Virus record (IMG/VR): IMGVR_UViG_3300024240_000004
Location: 1-56,076 of that record
Length of the DNA stretch: 56,076 bases
Source: a virus
Direction: 5' to 3' (one strand)
Made by a program: the position numbers and the translations under genes. Below the pieces are notes generated by a model that was not told the origin of the DNA, did not search any database, and was given only the letters and a program-made list of their open reading frames with translations. This document shows, one piece after another, positions 31,684 through 40,383 of the stretch; position 1 is the stretch's first letter; every line of letters begins with the position of its first letter.

Positions 31684-32960
31684 TAAATTACCTCCATATA
31701 AATTGCGCCGTCGGCTCTAATAACTAAATGATAAGCATTTGCTAATCTTTGACGTGAATAAGGGATTACTGTATAAATTCCAAAAGTTGAATAAGTGTTC
31801 GCTGAAATTACAGCTCCGAGTTGAAAATTAGCTCTTATAAACCTATGTACCGTGTTTAAATCGTTTTTACGATAAAAAATAGAACCTGTACTTATTGACG
31901 CTAAAGAGTTATAACCTAAAAATAAAATATCGCTATTAGTAGAGTTGTTGGCTAAATAATAAGCGACTGTTGTTAAGAAAGCTGAAAAACTGTTTGTACT
32001 GTAATCAAATTTTATTACAGTTGTAGTGGCAATATAAATATTATTATTTGAATCAATTATAGAGTTTAAAATATTAGTCGAAGTACTATCGTAAACCGTC
32101 CAAGTTCCGCTAACTTTTTTAGCGATAGCGACTTTAGAGCTCGTTGCGCTTTGATTATTTAAAAATGCTATAATAGGATCGTTTGTGCTTGTATAAAATA
32201 ATTGCGGAGCCGCCGTCGATGTAACCGTTGCCGCTCTTACTGGCGTACTTCCGATAATTTCAGGCGTTCCCCAAGTTCCCGTCGTTCCCGCGCTCCGTTC
32301 TACATACATTAATTGAGAATAAGTAGTGGACGCGCTATGCTTTTGAAAAAAAGCAACTCCAAAACGATTATCGGAACTGACATTTAAGGAAATTGTTGTT
32401 TCAGGAATGTAAGATTGATTATCGCATATATTAAAAGTGACTGTTGGCGCATAGTTGTTTGAGGCATTAAAAAAGAACGAATACAATAAAAAATTTAATG
32501 TACTATTTGCGACTATTAAAATATTGCCATTTGTATCCATACAAATTTTGGGATTTGAAATACCGTAAGCATCATTTTCATAAGTGCAAACTTCTGCAAA
32601 TATATTCCAATCTTTAGTTTTATATATTTTAAATCTTTTCACTGTACTACCTACATAACCACTCGTTTGACTCAAAATCATTGTTACTAAATACCAATAT
32701 CCATCGGTATGGTACCAAATCCATTCTAAAGCAGGATAATTAATTTGGTTAAAATACCAATCCCCACCAAGATTATTCGATAATAATATTTTAGTTGAGA
32801 GTGAATTGGAGTCGTCTATAATCTTATTATAATTGCCGACAATATCCAAAGTTGGACGTTGCGTTAAGGATACTTCGTTATTTTGGATAGTTAAAGAAGA
32901 ACCGCCACCCGCGTCAAATTCTTGAATATTATTATCGCTATTTATGCCTAATGCTTTCAT
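31683..32960 (-). CDS. Tail fibre / receptor-binding protein with propeller-like repeats, 425 aa
   Basis: After a short N-terminal attachment part (MKALGINSDNNIQEFDAGGGSSLT), the protein shows repeating strands with W, Y and N/D turns (YWYLVTMILSQ, NPKICMDTNGNILIVANS, DNRFGVAFFQKH, NDPIIAFLNNQS, DSNNNIYIATTT), as in BNR/sialidase-type beta propellers. A receptor-binding or glycan-recognising role is inferred. Confidence 0.55.
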   Translation of the reverse strand: MKALGINSDNNIQEFDAGGGSSLTIQNNEVSLTQRPTLDIVGNYNKIIDDSNSLSTKILLSNNLGGDWYFNQINYPALEWIWYHTDGYWYLVTMILSQTSGYVGSTVKRFKIYKTKDWNIFAEVCTYENDAYGISNPKICMDTNGNILIVANSTLNFLLYSFFFNASNNYAPTVTFNICDNQSYIPETTISLNVSSDNRFGVAFFQKHSASTTYSQLMYVERSAGTTGTWGTPEIIGSTPVRAATVTSTAAPQLFYTSTNDPIIAFLNNQSATSSKVAIAKKVSGTWTVYDSTSTNILNSIIDSNNNIYIATTTVIKFDYSTNSFSAFLTTVAYYLANNSTNSDILFLGYNSLASISTGSIFYRKNDLNTVHRFIRANFQLGAVISANTYSTFGIYTVIPYSRQRLANAYHLVIRADGAIYMEVI

Positions 32961-32964
32961 TAAA

Positions 32965-33486
32965 TTAAGCTCTTATTATTGGATCGCCAGCTTCAAAAAG
33001 TAATTCAGTTGCGGAACTTGCAACGCCTACGGTTTGTAAAATATGACCGGTCGCTGATGGAGCAGACGCCAAAACTAAAACGCCGCCTGCGGTTGTATCG
33101 CTTAAAACATAAGTCGCGCCGATTGTTAATCCGGTCAAACCATTAATAGTACCGTCTAAATAAATAGTCGCCGTCTGACCGCTCGTCACTGCTGATTTAA
33201 CAAATCCAATTGCTTTCTTAGCAACGCCACCACTCGCGTCTGCTTTACGAACGCCTAAAACGCTCGTATTATTCCAAATGTTTACAATATCGCCTGCGCT
33301 AAGATTTTCACTTGCTACGGCTGTTTTTGTATCGGCTCCGATACCGTCCGGCAATAAAGTCAAATCAATATGACCGGTGCCGTCTGTACCAAAAAGTTTG
33401 CCGGCGTCCGTTGCGCCCGCACTCGTCGTTATCGGAGTAAGTTCCGCAACGTTATTTGTCGAATCAATAACTAATATTTTCTGCAT
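32965..33486 (-). CDS. Fibre protein with GDIV-type beta domain, 173 aa
   Basis: Its N-terminus (MQKILVIDSTNNVAELTPI) resembles that of 31683-32960. The C-terminal about 110 residues have the pattern LSAGDIVNI... KAIGFVKSAV... TIYLDGTINGL... YVLSDTTAGG found in fibre and cement proteins. Structural role in the tail is inferred. Confidence 0.6.
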   Translation of the reverse strand: MQKILVIDSTNNVAELTPITTSAGATDAGKLFGTDGTGHIDLTLLPDGIGADTKTAVASENLSAGDIVNIWNNTSVLGVRKADASGGVAKKAIGFVKSAVTSGQTATIYLDGTINGLTGLTIGATYVLSDTTAGGVLVLASAPSATGHILQTVGVASSATELLFEAGDPIIRA

Positions 33487-33487
33487 T

Positions 33488-33922
33488 TCAATTTCTCTTT
33501 ATAGGTATTTGTAATTTTATAAATAAATTTTCTGAATCAATTGCGAATCCAATTATTTGAGTAAAATTATTGTCGCCGCCTAAATAAATTTCACCGTTAG
33601 TATTTAAAAGATAATTAGCATTTTGAATCAATCCCCAATTAGGATTATTAATTTTACCAAATGTTCTTATATTTACAGTATCGTTTATTGTCGCCGCGTT
33701 TAAACTCATTCCAATAACTTTATTTAAACAATCGGTATTATTTGCGTCAGCATAAAAAGCTTTTCCATCTTTAATGTAAATCATTCTATTGCCGCTTATA
33801 TTTTCGCCTGCTATTAATTGAGCATTGTCATTGCCAGACGAACCTGTAGTTGTGTAAATATTACCATTAATATTAATTTCAATATTCGGCGGCTTTATAA
33901 TATCGACTTCTATATTATCCAT
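33488..33922 (-). CDS. Fibre protein with GDIV-type beta domain, 144 aa
   Basis: Same small beta domain as 32965-33486: LIAGENISGNRMIYIKDGKAFYADANN... KVIGMSLNAA... NIRTFGKINN... YLLNTNGEIYLGG. Overlaps 33915-34250 by 8 bases. Probably part of the tail-fibre complex. Confidence 0.55.
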   Translation of the reverse strand: MDNIEVDIIKPPNIEININGNIYTTTGSSGNDNAQLIAGENISGNRMIYIKDGKAFYADANNTDCLNKVIGMSLNAATINDTVNIRTFGKINNPNWGLIQNANYLLNTNGEIYLGGDNNFTQIIGFAIDSENLFIKLQIPIKRN

Positions 33923-34250
33923 TCCACCACCTCGACGTTGTTATTTGAAATTTGTCGCGCGGTAAGGTCATAGGCTCATTATTCAATCCAATTAAATTTA
34001 TTTCCAAATAATAATCAGCAGGTTTTATTGTTAGTTCTTGTGGCGTTAATTGAATTTTTACAGAACCTAATTCAGGATTCGGATAATCAATAAAAGTTTT
34101 AGAAATTATAGGATTCGTTCCATTCGGCGAATCAAATAAATCTAATCTTAATGAAGTACCCGTCAAATCCATAGGCGAATCGTTTATTTTAAAATTTAGA
34201 TTCGTTTCAAAACCATTTCCGCAAGGTATTGATATTAATTCGTTTTGCAT
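33915..34250 (-). CDS. BppU-N-like baseplate/fibre protein, 111 aa
   Basis: The sequence ISIPCGNGFETNLNFKINDSPMDLTGTSLRLDLFDS... GSVKIQLTPQELTIKPADYYLEINLIG fits the N-terminal domain of BppU-type upper baseplate proteins: an Ig-like sandwich with LTGxxxxxxF and L-x-P-x2-T-x2-G/A-Y-Y. It likely joins fibre proteins to the tail. Confidence 0.6.
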   Translation of the reverse strand: MQNELISIPCGNGFETNLNFKINDSPMDLTGTSLRLDLFDSPNGTNPIISKTFIDYPNPELGSVKIQLTPQELTIKPADYYLEINLIGLNNEPMTLPRDKFQITTSRWWNG

Positions 34251-34254
34251 TTTA

Positions 34255-35553
34255 TTATTCTAAAATTTGTAAATTAGCGTCCATTATATAATTATCGTAT
34301 AATGAACTAACTAAATTAGTATTTGCTAAATTTCCAAAAGTACTATAATCATATATATTACCGGTAGTAGTTCCTGTCATAATAAAATTTTGAGCTCCTA
34401 CCATTCTACAATTATCAGTAATTAAATTATAATTGCCTGTTACGTTTGCGCAATAATTAGTAGTTTTAACTCGACATTGAATTAATGACAAATTACCGCC
34501 GGTCATTATAATAGGTATATCAGTTCCATTTGCCGGAGCTATAAAAGCATTTTTAATTGTTAATGTACCGGAACTTTCATTTATAGAATTAATATAATTT
34601 GATTCAATAACAATTTTATCGCTATTCGTTTGAGAAATACTTGCTATTGAATTTGCTTTTATATTGATATTTGCCGCCGTTTGAAAATTTAGACTATCAA
34701 TATAATTTGAAATTATATTTAAGTTATTGCCGTAAATTGTCATAGCTCCAAATTTATCAGATTCTAAAACTGAATGATCACATTCTAAACTTGTGCCGCC
34801 AATTGAATTAGCTTTTACTTTTACATTTGAAGTACTTTGACCTAAAAGCATACCATCTATAATATTGCCTTCAAAATAAATATTATTTCCGGTAATATTT
34901 AAAGATCCGTAACCGTTATTCTCAATATTTAAAAATCCTTTAACAACAACGTTATCAGTTTCTATTGTTAATGTTGTTATTTTAGTTCCACTATGAAAAT
35001 AAAAATTAATATAAGGGACGTCCATAATTATATCTAAATTATTATTAAAGTCATTTGGAGAGACTTCAATAAGAATAGGAAAATCTATACTCCTATTAAG
35101 AGTTTTAGCGTAATTATAGGCTTCTTGAATATAAATAAAAGTATTTGAATCTTCAATACTATTGTCTGTAAATCTTTTTACGTATAAATGATTATGCGCA
35201 TAAATAGTTTTAACTCCAATATAATCGGCGGATACATGACCAAGATTATTACCGTCGGTATCTTTGGTTGTAAACTTAATTGTGTCAGTGTCTCTGAAAT
35301 AAGACGATAACTCATTGATTACAACATTTTCAACTTCAACATCAAAACCGTCTATAGTATTGACATTTTGATAACCGGTATGATTCTTTCTATCCAATAG
35401 AAAATTTTCATATTGAATATTAACGTTTTCTTTTTCGACTAATCCCAAATCATTAACGTCAATTTGAGTTATATCATCGATATTCGTTTTTACAATTGGA
35501 ATAATACCGCGTTCAGTTGGACCTATACTGATATTTGGAGTTGGAATGTTCAT
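34255..35553 (-). CDS. Tail fibre with beta-helix repeats, 432 aa
   Basis: ATG 35553 overlaps the upstream stop (ATGA). Residues about 180-400 repeat short strands with N and I (LNIENNGYGSLNITGNNIYFEG, KVKANSIGG, NLNIISNYIDSL, INIKANSIASI), the look of a right-handed parallel beta helix (pectin-lyase-like). Such tailspikes bind or cut glycans; no catalytic residues could be assigned. Confidence 0.6.
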   Translation of the reverse strand: MNIPTPNISIGPTERGIIPIVKTNIDDITQIDVNDLGLVEKENVNIQYENFLLDRKNHTGYQNVNTIDGFDVEVENVVINELSSYFRDTDTIKFTTKDTDGNNLGHVSADYIGVKTIYAHNHLYVKRFTDNSIEDSNTFIYIQEAYNYAKTLNRSIDFPILIEVSPNDFNNNLDIIMDVPYINFYFHSGTKITTLTIETDNVVVKGFLNIENNGYGSLNITGNNIYFEGNIIDGMLLGQSTSNVKVKANSIGGTSLECDHSVLESDKFGAMTIYGNNLNIISNYIDSLNFQTAANINIKANSIASISQTNSDKIVIESNYINSINESSGTLTIKNAFIAPANGTDIPIIMTGGNLSLIQCRVKTTNYCANVTGNYNLITDNCRMVGAQNFIMTGTTTGNIYDYSTFGNLANTNLVSSLYDNYIMDANLQILE

Positions 35554-36026
35554 TTGTGTAATCCAAATCCAATAAGACCTCCAAATAATCCCGCGCCGGT
35601 ATGACTTAAAATATCTAACCATGTTGGACGTTCAACTTTTACAATTTCAATCTTAGTCGTAATCGTATTAATTTCTTTATAAACTAATGGTTTTGGTAAT
35701 AATTTAAGATAAAACGAATCCTGTGGAAAAGCATATTTACTTTGAATTGTATCGCCGTTTAAGATAGTGTCTAATGTGGCTACAAAAGGTTTTGTAGTAA
35801 TGACTTGACCATTATCTATAATAATAGTCGTATCCGATTTATTACTAATATAAATTGGCTTTAAAGTCACCGTCTTTTCAATTGTGTCATAAGTAATTTC
35901 TTTTGTTATACTTGGCTTATCGACGTATTGAATAGTTGGCGCAACTGATCCTTTTCCTATAAAAAAAGATATTGCTATTAAAGCCAAAATTAGTAAACCG
36001 CCGGCGTAATAAATATGCTTATCCAT
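35550..36026 (-). CDS. Membrane protein of the lysis region, spanin-like, 158 aa
   Basis: An N-terminal membrane anchor (HIYYAGGLLILALIAISFFIG), a beta-rich outer part (ITKEITYDTIEKTVTLKPIY) and a C-terminal Gly-rich hydrophobic end (AGLFGGLIGFGLHK). It sits next to the lysin and holin-like genes. A type-II membrane protein acting in the periplasm, possibly a spanin, is inferred. Confidence 0.45.
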   Translation of the reverse strand: MDKHIYYAGGLLILALIAISFFIGKGSVAPTIQYVDKPSITKEITYDTIEKTVTLKPIYISNKSDTTIIIDNGQVITTKPFVATLDTILNGDTIQSKYAFPQDSFYLKLLPKPLVYKEINTITTKIEIVKVERPTWLDILSHTGAGLFGGLIGFGLHK

Positions 36027-36037
36027 TTTGATTCCTT

Positions 36038-36226
36038 TTAAATAAGTTCGTCAAAGTCATCATCATCTAAAATTTCATTAAATTTCCCGGTTATACAAGG
36101 ACACCATTCATTAGTTAATTTTAAACAAACATTGCAAATTCTAACTTCTTTATTTGCAATCATTTGTTTATCTTTATGAGTTTTTTCCCAATTATAACAA
36201 AGTCCGCAACGTTTTTTAATCTGCAT
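36038..36226 (-). CDS. Zinc-finger protein, 62 aa
   Basis: Four CxxC-like pairs (CGLC, CNVC, CPC) and an acidic tail (LDDDDFDELI). It overlaps the lysin by 11 bases. A small zinc protein of unknown function in the late operon. Confidence 0.6.
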   Translation of the reverse strand: MQIKKRCGLCYNWEKTHKDKQMIANKEVRICNVCLKLTNEWCPCITGKFNEILDDDDFDELI

Positions 36227-36803
36227 TTTCGTAGCTCGAATATGGAGTAATCCAACGTATCCTAAAATGATAATTATAAGGCTCTATACGTCTTGATTTA
36301 AAGTAAACGCCGTCGCCTTCGCTTTGATTTTCTTTCTTAATTCCACTTGTATTAGCCTCAATTGTAGAGCCTGAATTACCGTTCCAATTTTCATTTGCAA
36401 AACCAAAATGACCTTGATATGAATTGTTCTTTTGCCAAATCAAACCGTCGCCTATTTTGATTGATTTTCTATGATTCAGTACGTCTAAAATTGTAAACGA
36501 ACTTTTATTTACGTGGCTTCGCGCTAATCCACTTTTCTTTTGTGGATAAATAACTTTTGCCGAATCTAAACAATAATATCCGAACGCTCCACAATACGGT
36601 GAGCCTAAGGGCGCGTTTACATTCTTATTCCATTTATCAATCCAATAACCACGATTATTTTTTAGTTCTTTTGTCCCTATAAAACTTCGCGCTATTTTAA
36701 TATGCAATGGAATATCATTTAAAGTTGAGTCCAATGAACACGGCAAAAGCGCCAAAAAAAGAAATAGAAATAAGAAGCGCGACCGCGATAAGAAATAAAG
36801 CAT
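36216..36803 (-). CDS. Secreted CHAP-like endolysin, 195 aa
   Basis: An N-terminal signal sequence (residues 10-25, FLFLFLFLALLPCS) is followed by a CHAP/NlpC-type hydrolase: SPYCGAFGYYCLDSA with catalytic C71, GDGLIWQKNNSYQGHFGFA with H132, and a downstream Glu/Asn. It should cleave peptidoglycan peptide bonds. The start overlaps the previous membrane-protein gene by 89 bases, so the signal peptide is encoded in that gene's second frame. The signal could make it independent of a holin. Confidence 0.7.
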   Translation of the reverse strand: MLYFLSRSRFLFLFLFLALLPCSLDSTLNDIPLHIKIARSFIGTKELKNNRGYWIDKWNKNVNAPLGSPYCGAFGYYCLDSAKVIYPQKKSGLARSHVNKSSFTILDVLNHRKSIKIGDGLIWQKNNSYQGHFGFANENWNGNSGSTIEANTSGIKKENQSEGDGVYFKSRRIEPYNYHFRIRWITPYSSYENAD

Positions 36804-37146
36804 AAGCTACATTCCTATTAGTTATAATTTCTGTAATTGAATCGACTTTGCCCAATAATTTACTTTCTGTAAAACTAAAAATAAAAATTACTATTGCGGA
36901 ACAAAAAGTTCCTGCGGCGAATGCAATTACTTCGTTAAAAATATACTCTCCAATTAAATACAAACCTAATGAAATTCCCAATAGAGTTAATACCCACTTG
37001 AATTCCATAAAAGGTTTGAAAGTATTCGTCGCCAAATTTTCTGCGTCCGTTATTAATTTCGCTTTATTAGATTTTGAAACGAAATAATAAATTGCAAAAC
37101 AAACTATTACTAATAAAACTACATAAGTCCAAAAACTTGTAAACAT
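36715..37146 (-). CDS. Four-TM membrane protein, holin candidate, 143 aa
   Basis: ATG 37146 follows AAAGGATTTAAT. Four hydrophobic helices can be seen (about 5-24, 48-66, 70-92, 113-138). It lies directly upstream of, and overlapping, the endolysin. A holin role is plausible from position and topology, but no holin family was recognised. Confidence 0.55.
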   Translation of the reverse strand: MFTSFWTYVVLLVIVCFAIYYFVSKSNKAKLITDAENLATNTFKPFMEFKWVLTLLGISLGLYLIGEYIFNEVIAFAAGTFCSAIVIFIFSFTESKLLGKVDSITEIITNRNVAYALFLIAVALLISISFFGAFAVFIGLNFK

Positions 37147-37147
37147 A

Positions 37148-37651
37148 TTAAATCCTTTGTTTGTTATGATTAGGGCACTGACCAAATTGATCGGATATTT
37201 TCTTTAAATTTGATTCGTTCAAATCGCTTATCGTCTTAGTTATATTCAATAAAAAAGTTGTCAATGTACTATTTAACTGCGCATTGCTATTACTTATTAA
37301 ATCCCTAACCTCTTGAACGGCTTTTTTTATTTCTGAAATATTCACGTCTCTAATTTCAAGTTGTTCTTGTAAATATTCACGTTCACTTTCAAACTTTTCT
37401 TTGAATCGTTTAGTTAATTCTTCTTTGTCAGATTCTAAACTATTTAACCATTCGCTATGTTTTAGAACATCGTTTTGCAACGCTTTAAATTCGTTCCTAT
37501 TAGTCTGCTTCTTAGTCAATTCATAGGTAATCCAAACTGCTAATAGAACTGATATAACGCCAATGACTGCGGCAATTAAAGTAGGTAAGGCTCCACTCCA
37601 CGCGTTATGATTTAAGTTTGTTGCAATAATATTTAAAGAATCTATTTGCAA
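37148..37651 (-). CDS. Membrane-anchored coiled-coil protein, 167 aa, TTG start
   Basis: The only start with a good site is TTG at 37651, after AAGGAGTTTCAAA. One membrane helix (about 23-43, LPTLIAAVIGVISVLLAVWITY) precedes a long coiled coil (KEELTKRFKEKFESEREYLQEQ). The layout resembles i-spanin-like proteins. It is part of the lysis block. Confidence 0.6.
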   Translation of the reverse strand: MQIDSLNIIATNLNHNAWSGALPTLIAAVIGVISVLLAVWITYELTKKQTNRNEFKALQNDVLKHSEWLNSLESDKEELTKRFKEKFESEREYLQEQLEIRDVNISEIKKAVQEVRDLISNSNAQLNSTLTTFLLNITKTISDLNESNLKKISDQFGQCPNHNKQRI

Positions 37652-37662
37652 TTTGAAACTCC

Positions 37663-38295
37663 TTATTCGCCAGCATTATAGTAAGTAGTTGTTTGGAAAT
37701 TTAAAACATAATGCCATTCCCCATCGTATTCACCTGTGAACATATCATTTTGAATTATCCACGGTTTGACGCATTTATAACCTTTTATTCGAGAAACGAT
37801 TTGTCTAATTTTTGAAAGCATTCTTAAGGCTCCATTACTATTCCTTTGCGAATATGTAATTAAATATATCATTAACATTGGATACCTTTCTTGACTTCGC
37901 ATTCCCGCAGTGCTACCACCTGCGTCTGTGTAATTCGAGCCGTTATATCTTACAAAGATTGACGAACCATTATTATAATTTATCGGCGTCTCTACATCAT
38001 CTGGAAATAATGAAACGGTAGCCTCCGTAATTCCTTCGAATAAATTTGAAACGATTTGAATTTCCCAAACTTCTTCAATAGATATTTTTTCAATTATAAT
38101 ATCTTTACTTGCTTTTGTTTTTAACGCTTTACAAGAAATAATGAAATTAGTATTATCTATAATTTGTAAGATTACAGCGAATCCTAAACTTATATTATCG
38201 CTTATAAATTTCATACCTACATCTAAATTAGAAGTATCCGCGCAACTAATTTGCGCGGAATCCTTTGTAAAATTATAGGTCATTGTATTAGCCAT
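37663..38295 (-). CDS. Head-tail connector, Mu gp37-like (DUF1834), 210 aa
   Basis: The C-terminal 120 residues (EGITEATVSLFPDDVETPINYNNGSSIFVRYNGSNYTD... RSQERYPMLMIYLITYSQ) match the pattern of DUF1834 / Mu gp37 tail-terminator proteins. It follows the DUF1320 protein with a TAATG overlap, as in Mu-like genomes. A beta-rich extra N-terminal part of about 70 residues is unusual. Confidence 0.65.
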   Translation of the reverse strand: MANTMTYNFTKDSAQISCADTSNLDVGMKFISDNISLGFAVILQIIDNTNFIISCKALKTKASKDIIIEKISIEEVWEIQIVSNLFEGITEATVSLFPDDVETPINYNNGSSIFVRYNGSNYTDAGGSTAGMRSQERYPMLMIYLITYSQRNSNGALRMLSKIRQIVSRIKGYKCVKPWIIQNDMFTGEYDGEWHYVLNFQTTTYYNAGE

Positions 38296-38720
38296 TAATA
38301 TAAATCCATTAGACTTTTAGGAAACTCCGGCGTTCGTTCATTATGTAAATAAAATGATTTACCAATTTGTGGCGCTTCGTCTCCGATACCTTCATCTAAA
38401 ATAATAACGCCGCGCTGTATATCTTTTAGTTGCGAAATAGCATTCGTATATAAATTCTCAAAATCCTTATCCTTATTGCGTCTTTGGAGCAATGAAAACT
38501 TTGCTAAGTTCACACATATAAGTTTGACTACTTCATGTTCACGCTTTAAAGGTAAGGTATATTTTGAACGAATATAAGAATCAATGATAGAACTTGCAGA
38601 TGAAATACAACCATCAACTACGGCTCTATCTATTTCACGCCCTCCATTGTCGCCGCTTAGTTCAGCGATACGGCTCGTTGGCATGCCAAAATTTACTATG
38701 TCATCTAATGTGCAATACAT
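38295..38720 (-). CDS. Head completion protein, Mu gp36-like (DUF1320), 141 aa
   Basis: MYCTLDDIVNFGMPTSRIAELSGD then DRAVVDGCISSASSIIDSYIRSKYTLPL is the typical DUF1320 signature: an N-terminal T-x-(E/D)DL-x2-(R/F)... and helices with DSYLxxRYxLPL. In Mu this protein connects head and tail. Confidence 0.85.
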   Translation of the reverse strand: MYCTLDDIVNFGMPTSRIAELSGDNGGREIDRAVVDGCISSASSIIDSYIRSKYTLPLKREHEVVKLICVNLAKFSLLQRRNKDKDFENLYTNAISQLKDIQRGVIILDEGIGDEAPQIGKSFYLHNERTPEFPKSLMDLY

Positions 38721-38721
38721 A

Positions 38722-39096
38722 TTAATTCAACGCTAATTTGACTAAAATAATATCGCCGTCGCCAGTTGCCGCCTCCATTGCAGTACCATAGGCAACATCT
38801 GTAGTTCCTTTTGTAATTGCTTTACCGCTTGTACCGACTGTAATTTGCGCTTTATTAGCAATTGCCGCGCCAGCCATTACGTGAACAATACCGTCAAGGA
38901 TTACAGAGACTTCATCGCCAGCCGCACACGGCAAACCATACATATTAACTTCTTTCGTCACACCTAAAATTGATAAGGCTCCTGTAGCGGCATAATTAAC
39001 TGTGCCGTCTGTTTCCGGCGTGCCAATAAGTCGAGCATTTTCTAAAACTCCAGCCGCTAAGTAAGTGGTTGTTAAACCTTCAACTGTGCATCTCAT
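38722..39096 (-). CDS. Capsid cement protein (DUF2190-like), 124 aa
   Basis: A small all-beta protein next to the major capsid gene: ARLIGTPETDGTVNYAATGALSILGVTKEV, GDEVSVILDGIVHVMAGAAI, TVGTSGKAI. This is the usual pattern and place of DUF2190 capsid decoration proteins, which stabilise the shell. Confidence 0.7.
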   Translation of the reverse strand: MRCTVEGLTTTYLAAGVLENARLIGTPETDGTVNYAATGALSILGVTKEVNMYGLPCAAGDEVSVILDGIVHVMAGAAIANKAQITVGTSGKAITKGTTDVAYGTAMEAATGDGDIILVKLALN

Positions 39097-39108
39097 ATAT
39101 TTTCTCGT

Positions 39109-39315
39109 TTAATTTTTTAAATTATTTTGTTTCTTTTCTTGAATCTTACTATCAGTCGGTTCGTCTGAAATAAATTCAATATCGCCATCCGCTAAAAGAT
39201 ACTTTGCATTTTCTTTTTCAAGTGAAATTTTAGAGCCAACTCCAAATAAAGCTATATTGCCATTTTCAAATTTGGTTAAATTTCCTTTTAAAACTTTATA
39301 TATTGCCATTTTCAT
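39109..39315 (-). CDS. Small head-region protein, 68 aa
   Basis: MAIYKVLKGNLTKFENGNIALFGVGSKISLEKENAKYL has the look of short phage head proteins that follow the capsid gene (V-x-V-L-x-G...F...GD-x-V-x-L). The start follows GAGA after the hairpin at 39329-39401. Role unproven. Confidence 0.6.
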   Translation of the reverse strand: MKMAIYKVLKGNLTKFENGNIALFGVGSKISLEKENAKYLLADGDIEFISDEPTDSKIQEKKQNNLKN

Positions 39316-39328
39316 TCTCGTTTAATTT

Positions 39329-39401
39329 AAAAAATAAGTCTCGCAAAATTTAACGCAACAATAATTAAATTTGTCTTGCTTTAAAATATAATGCGAGACT
39401 T
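39329..39401 (-). terminator. Long-loop hairpin after the capsid gene
   Basis: Perfect 10-bp stem AAGTCTCGCA/TGCGAGACTT (39401-39392 with 39345-39336) with a 46-base loop, then six U. It would partly stop transcription after the major capsid gene and raise capsid over downstream products. Confidence 0.6.
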
Positions 39402-39408
39402 AATTTAA

Positions 39409-40350
39409 TTAAAATTTTGTAGGATCAATAGGGTTCTTTAAATAAAATCCCGCGTCCTTACCTACGATTTTAATATCGTAATTGTCTGTTGCTCTATAAC
39501 AATCGACCTTACCATCCTTAGTAAATTCGTCTGCATAAGGATTGCCTTTCAATTGCAAAGTATAACCAAAAGCAGGCTCATAAGGAGTTGAATTTAATGC
39601 CTGAGCAGGTTTGATATAACCAGCCCAAATACCGTTGCCCCAAATTGGTTTAAAAGAACCATCGGTATTTAAAGTATTTGCATTCGCAATCAAAATTCTA
39701 TCTACGCCTAATAATTGAGCTAAGAAATCAGTAGTTAAAAGAGGTGTCGTTCCTAATGCGAAGTATTTTTTTATCGACGCCTGACTTCTTAAGAATCTAT
39801 AAACGCCAGCCGGTATAACATATGTATTTGGATATTCGCCAATTTGCGAACGAACTTTTTCATTCACATTTTCATACAAATATTTTATAACATCTGTATC
39901 GTCAATATCTAAATATGTTCCAGCCGTTAATGTAGCTTTGTTTGTATCGTCATAACTATCCAAATTAAAAAGCAAATTAGCCATTTGCGCTTCGCGTCCT
40001 AATGCTATTGCTCTCGTAGCCGATTCAATTGATGCTTTCTTTCTGTCAAAACTTGCGTGATCTCTTTCTAAGTAATCTAATTCAACGACCGCATCATACT
40101 CTCTACATTGATAAGTAGTAGTCTGAACATCGCCTTCGCCGATAACATTAGATTTTGCTCTCAATGCGCGTCTTGTATCGTAAAGCGTCATATCATTTTT
40201 ACCAAACAAAGGAATCTGAGCGCTAAGTAAATCGACGCTTACTATTGGAAAAATCTCTGTACCAATTAACTGACCATTATGATAACCACGTGCGAGTGTG
40301 GTTAAGAGTGGACTTATCTTTATATCTGGATAACCAGTGCTTACAGCCAT
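39409..40350 (-). CDS. Major capsid protein, 313 aa
   Basis: Located between protease/scaffold and cement genes. MAVSTGYPDIKISPLLTTLARGYHNGQLIGTEIFPIVSV and later DAVVELDYLERDHASFD, QIGEYPNTYVIPAGVYRFLRS and FGYTLQLKGNPYADEF are typical of an HK97-fold coat protein of the Mu-like/Bacteroidota phage type. Followed by a partial terminator, consistent with high expression. Confidence 0.85.
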   Translation of the reverse strand: MAVSTGYPDIKISPLLTTLARGYHNGQLIGTEIFPIVSVDLLSAQIPLFGKNDMTLYDTRRALRAKSNVIGEGDVQTTTYQCREYDAVVELDYLERDHASFDRKKASIESATRAIALGREAQMANLLFNLDSYDDTNKATLTAGTYLDIDDTDVIKYLYENVNEKVRSQIGEYPNTYVIPAGVYRFLRSQASIKKYFALGTTPLLTTDFLAQLLGVDRILIANANTLNTDGSFKPIWGNGIWAGYIKPAQALNSTPYEPAFGYTLQLKGNPYADEFTKDGKVDCYRATDNYDIKIVGKDAGFYLKNPIDPTKF

Positions 40351-40383
40351 TTTACACCCTATTGTTTTTTATAAATTAATTGT

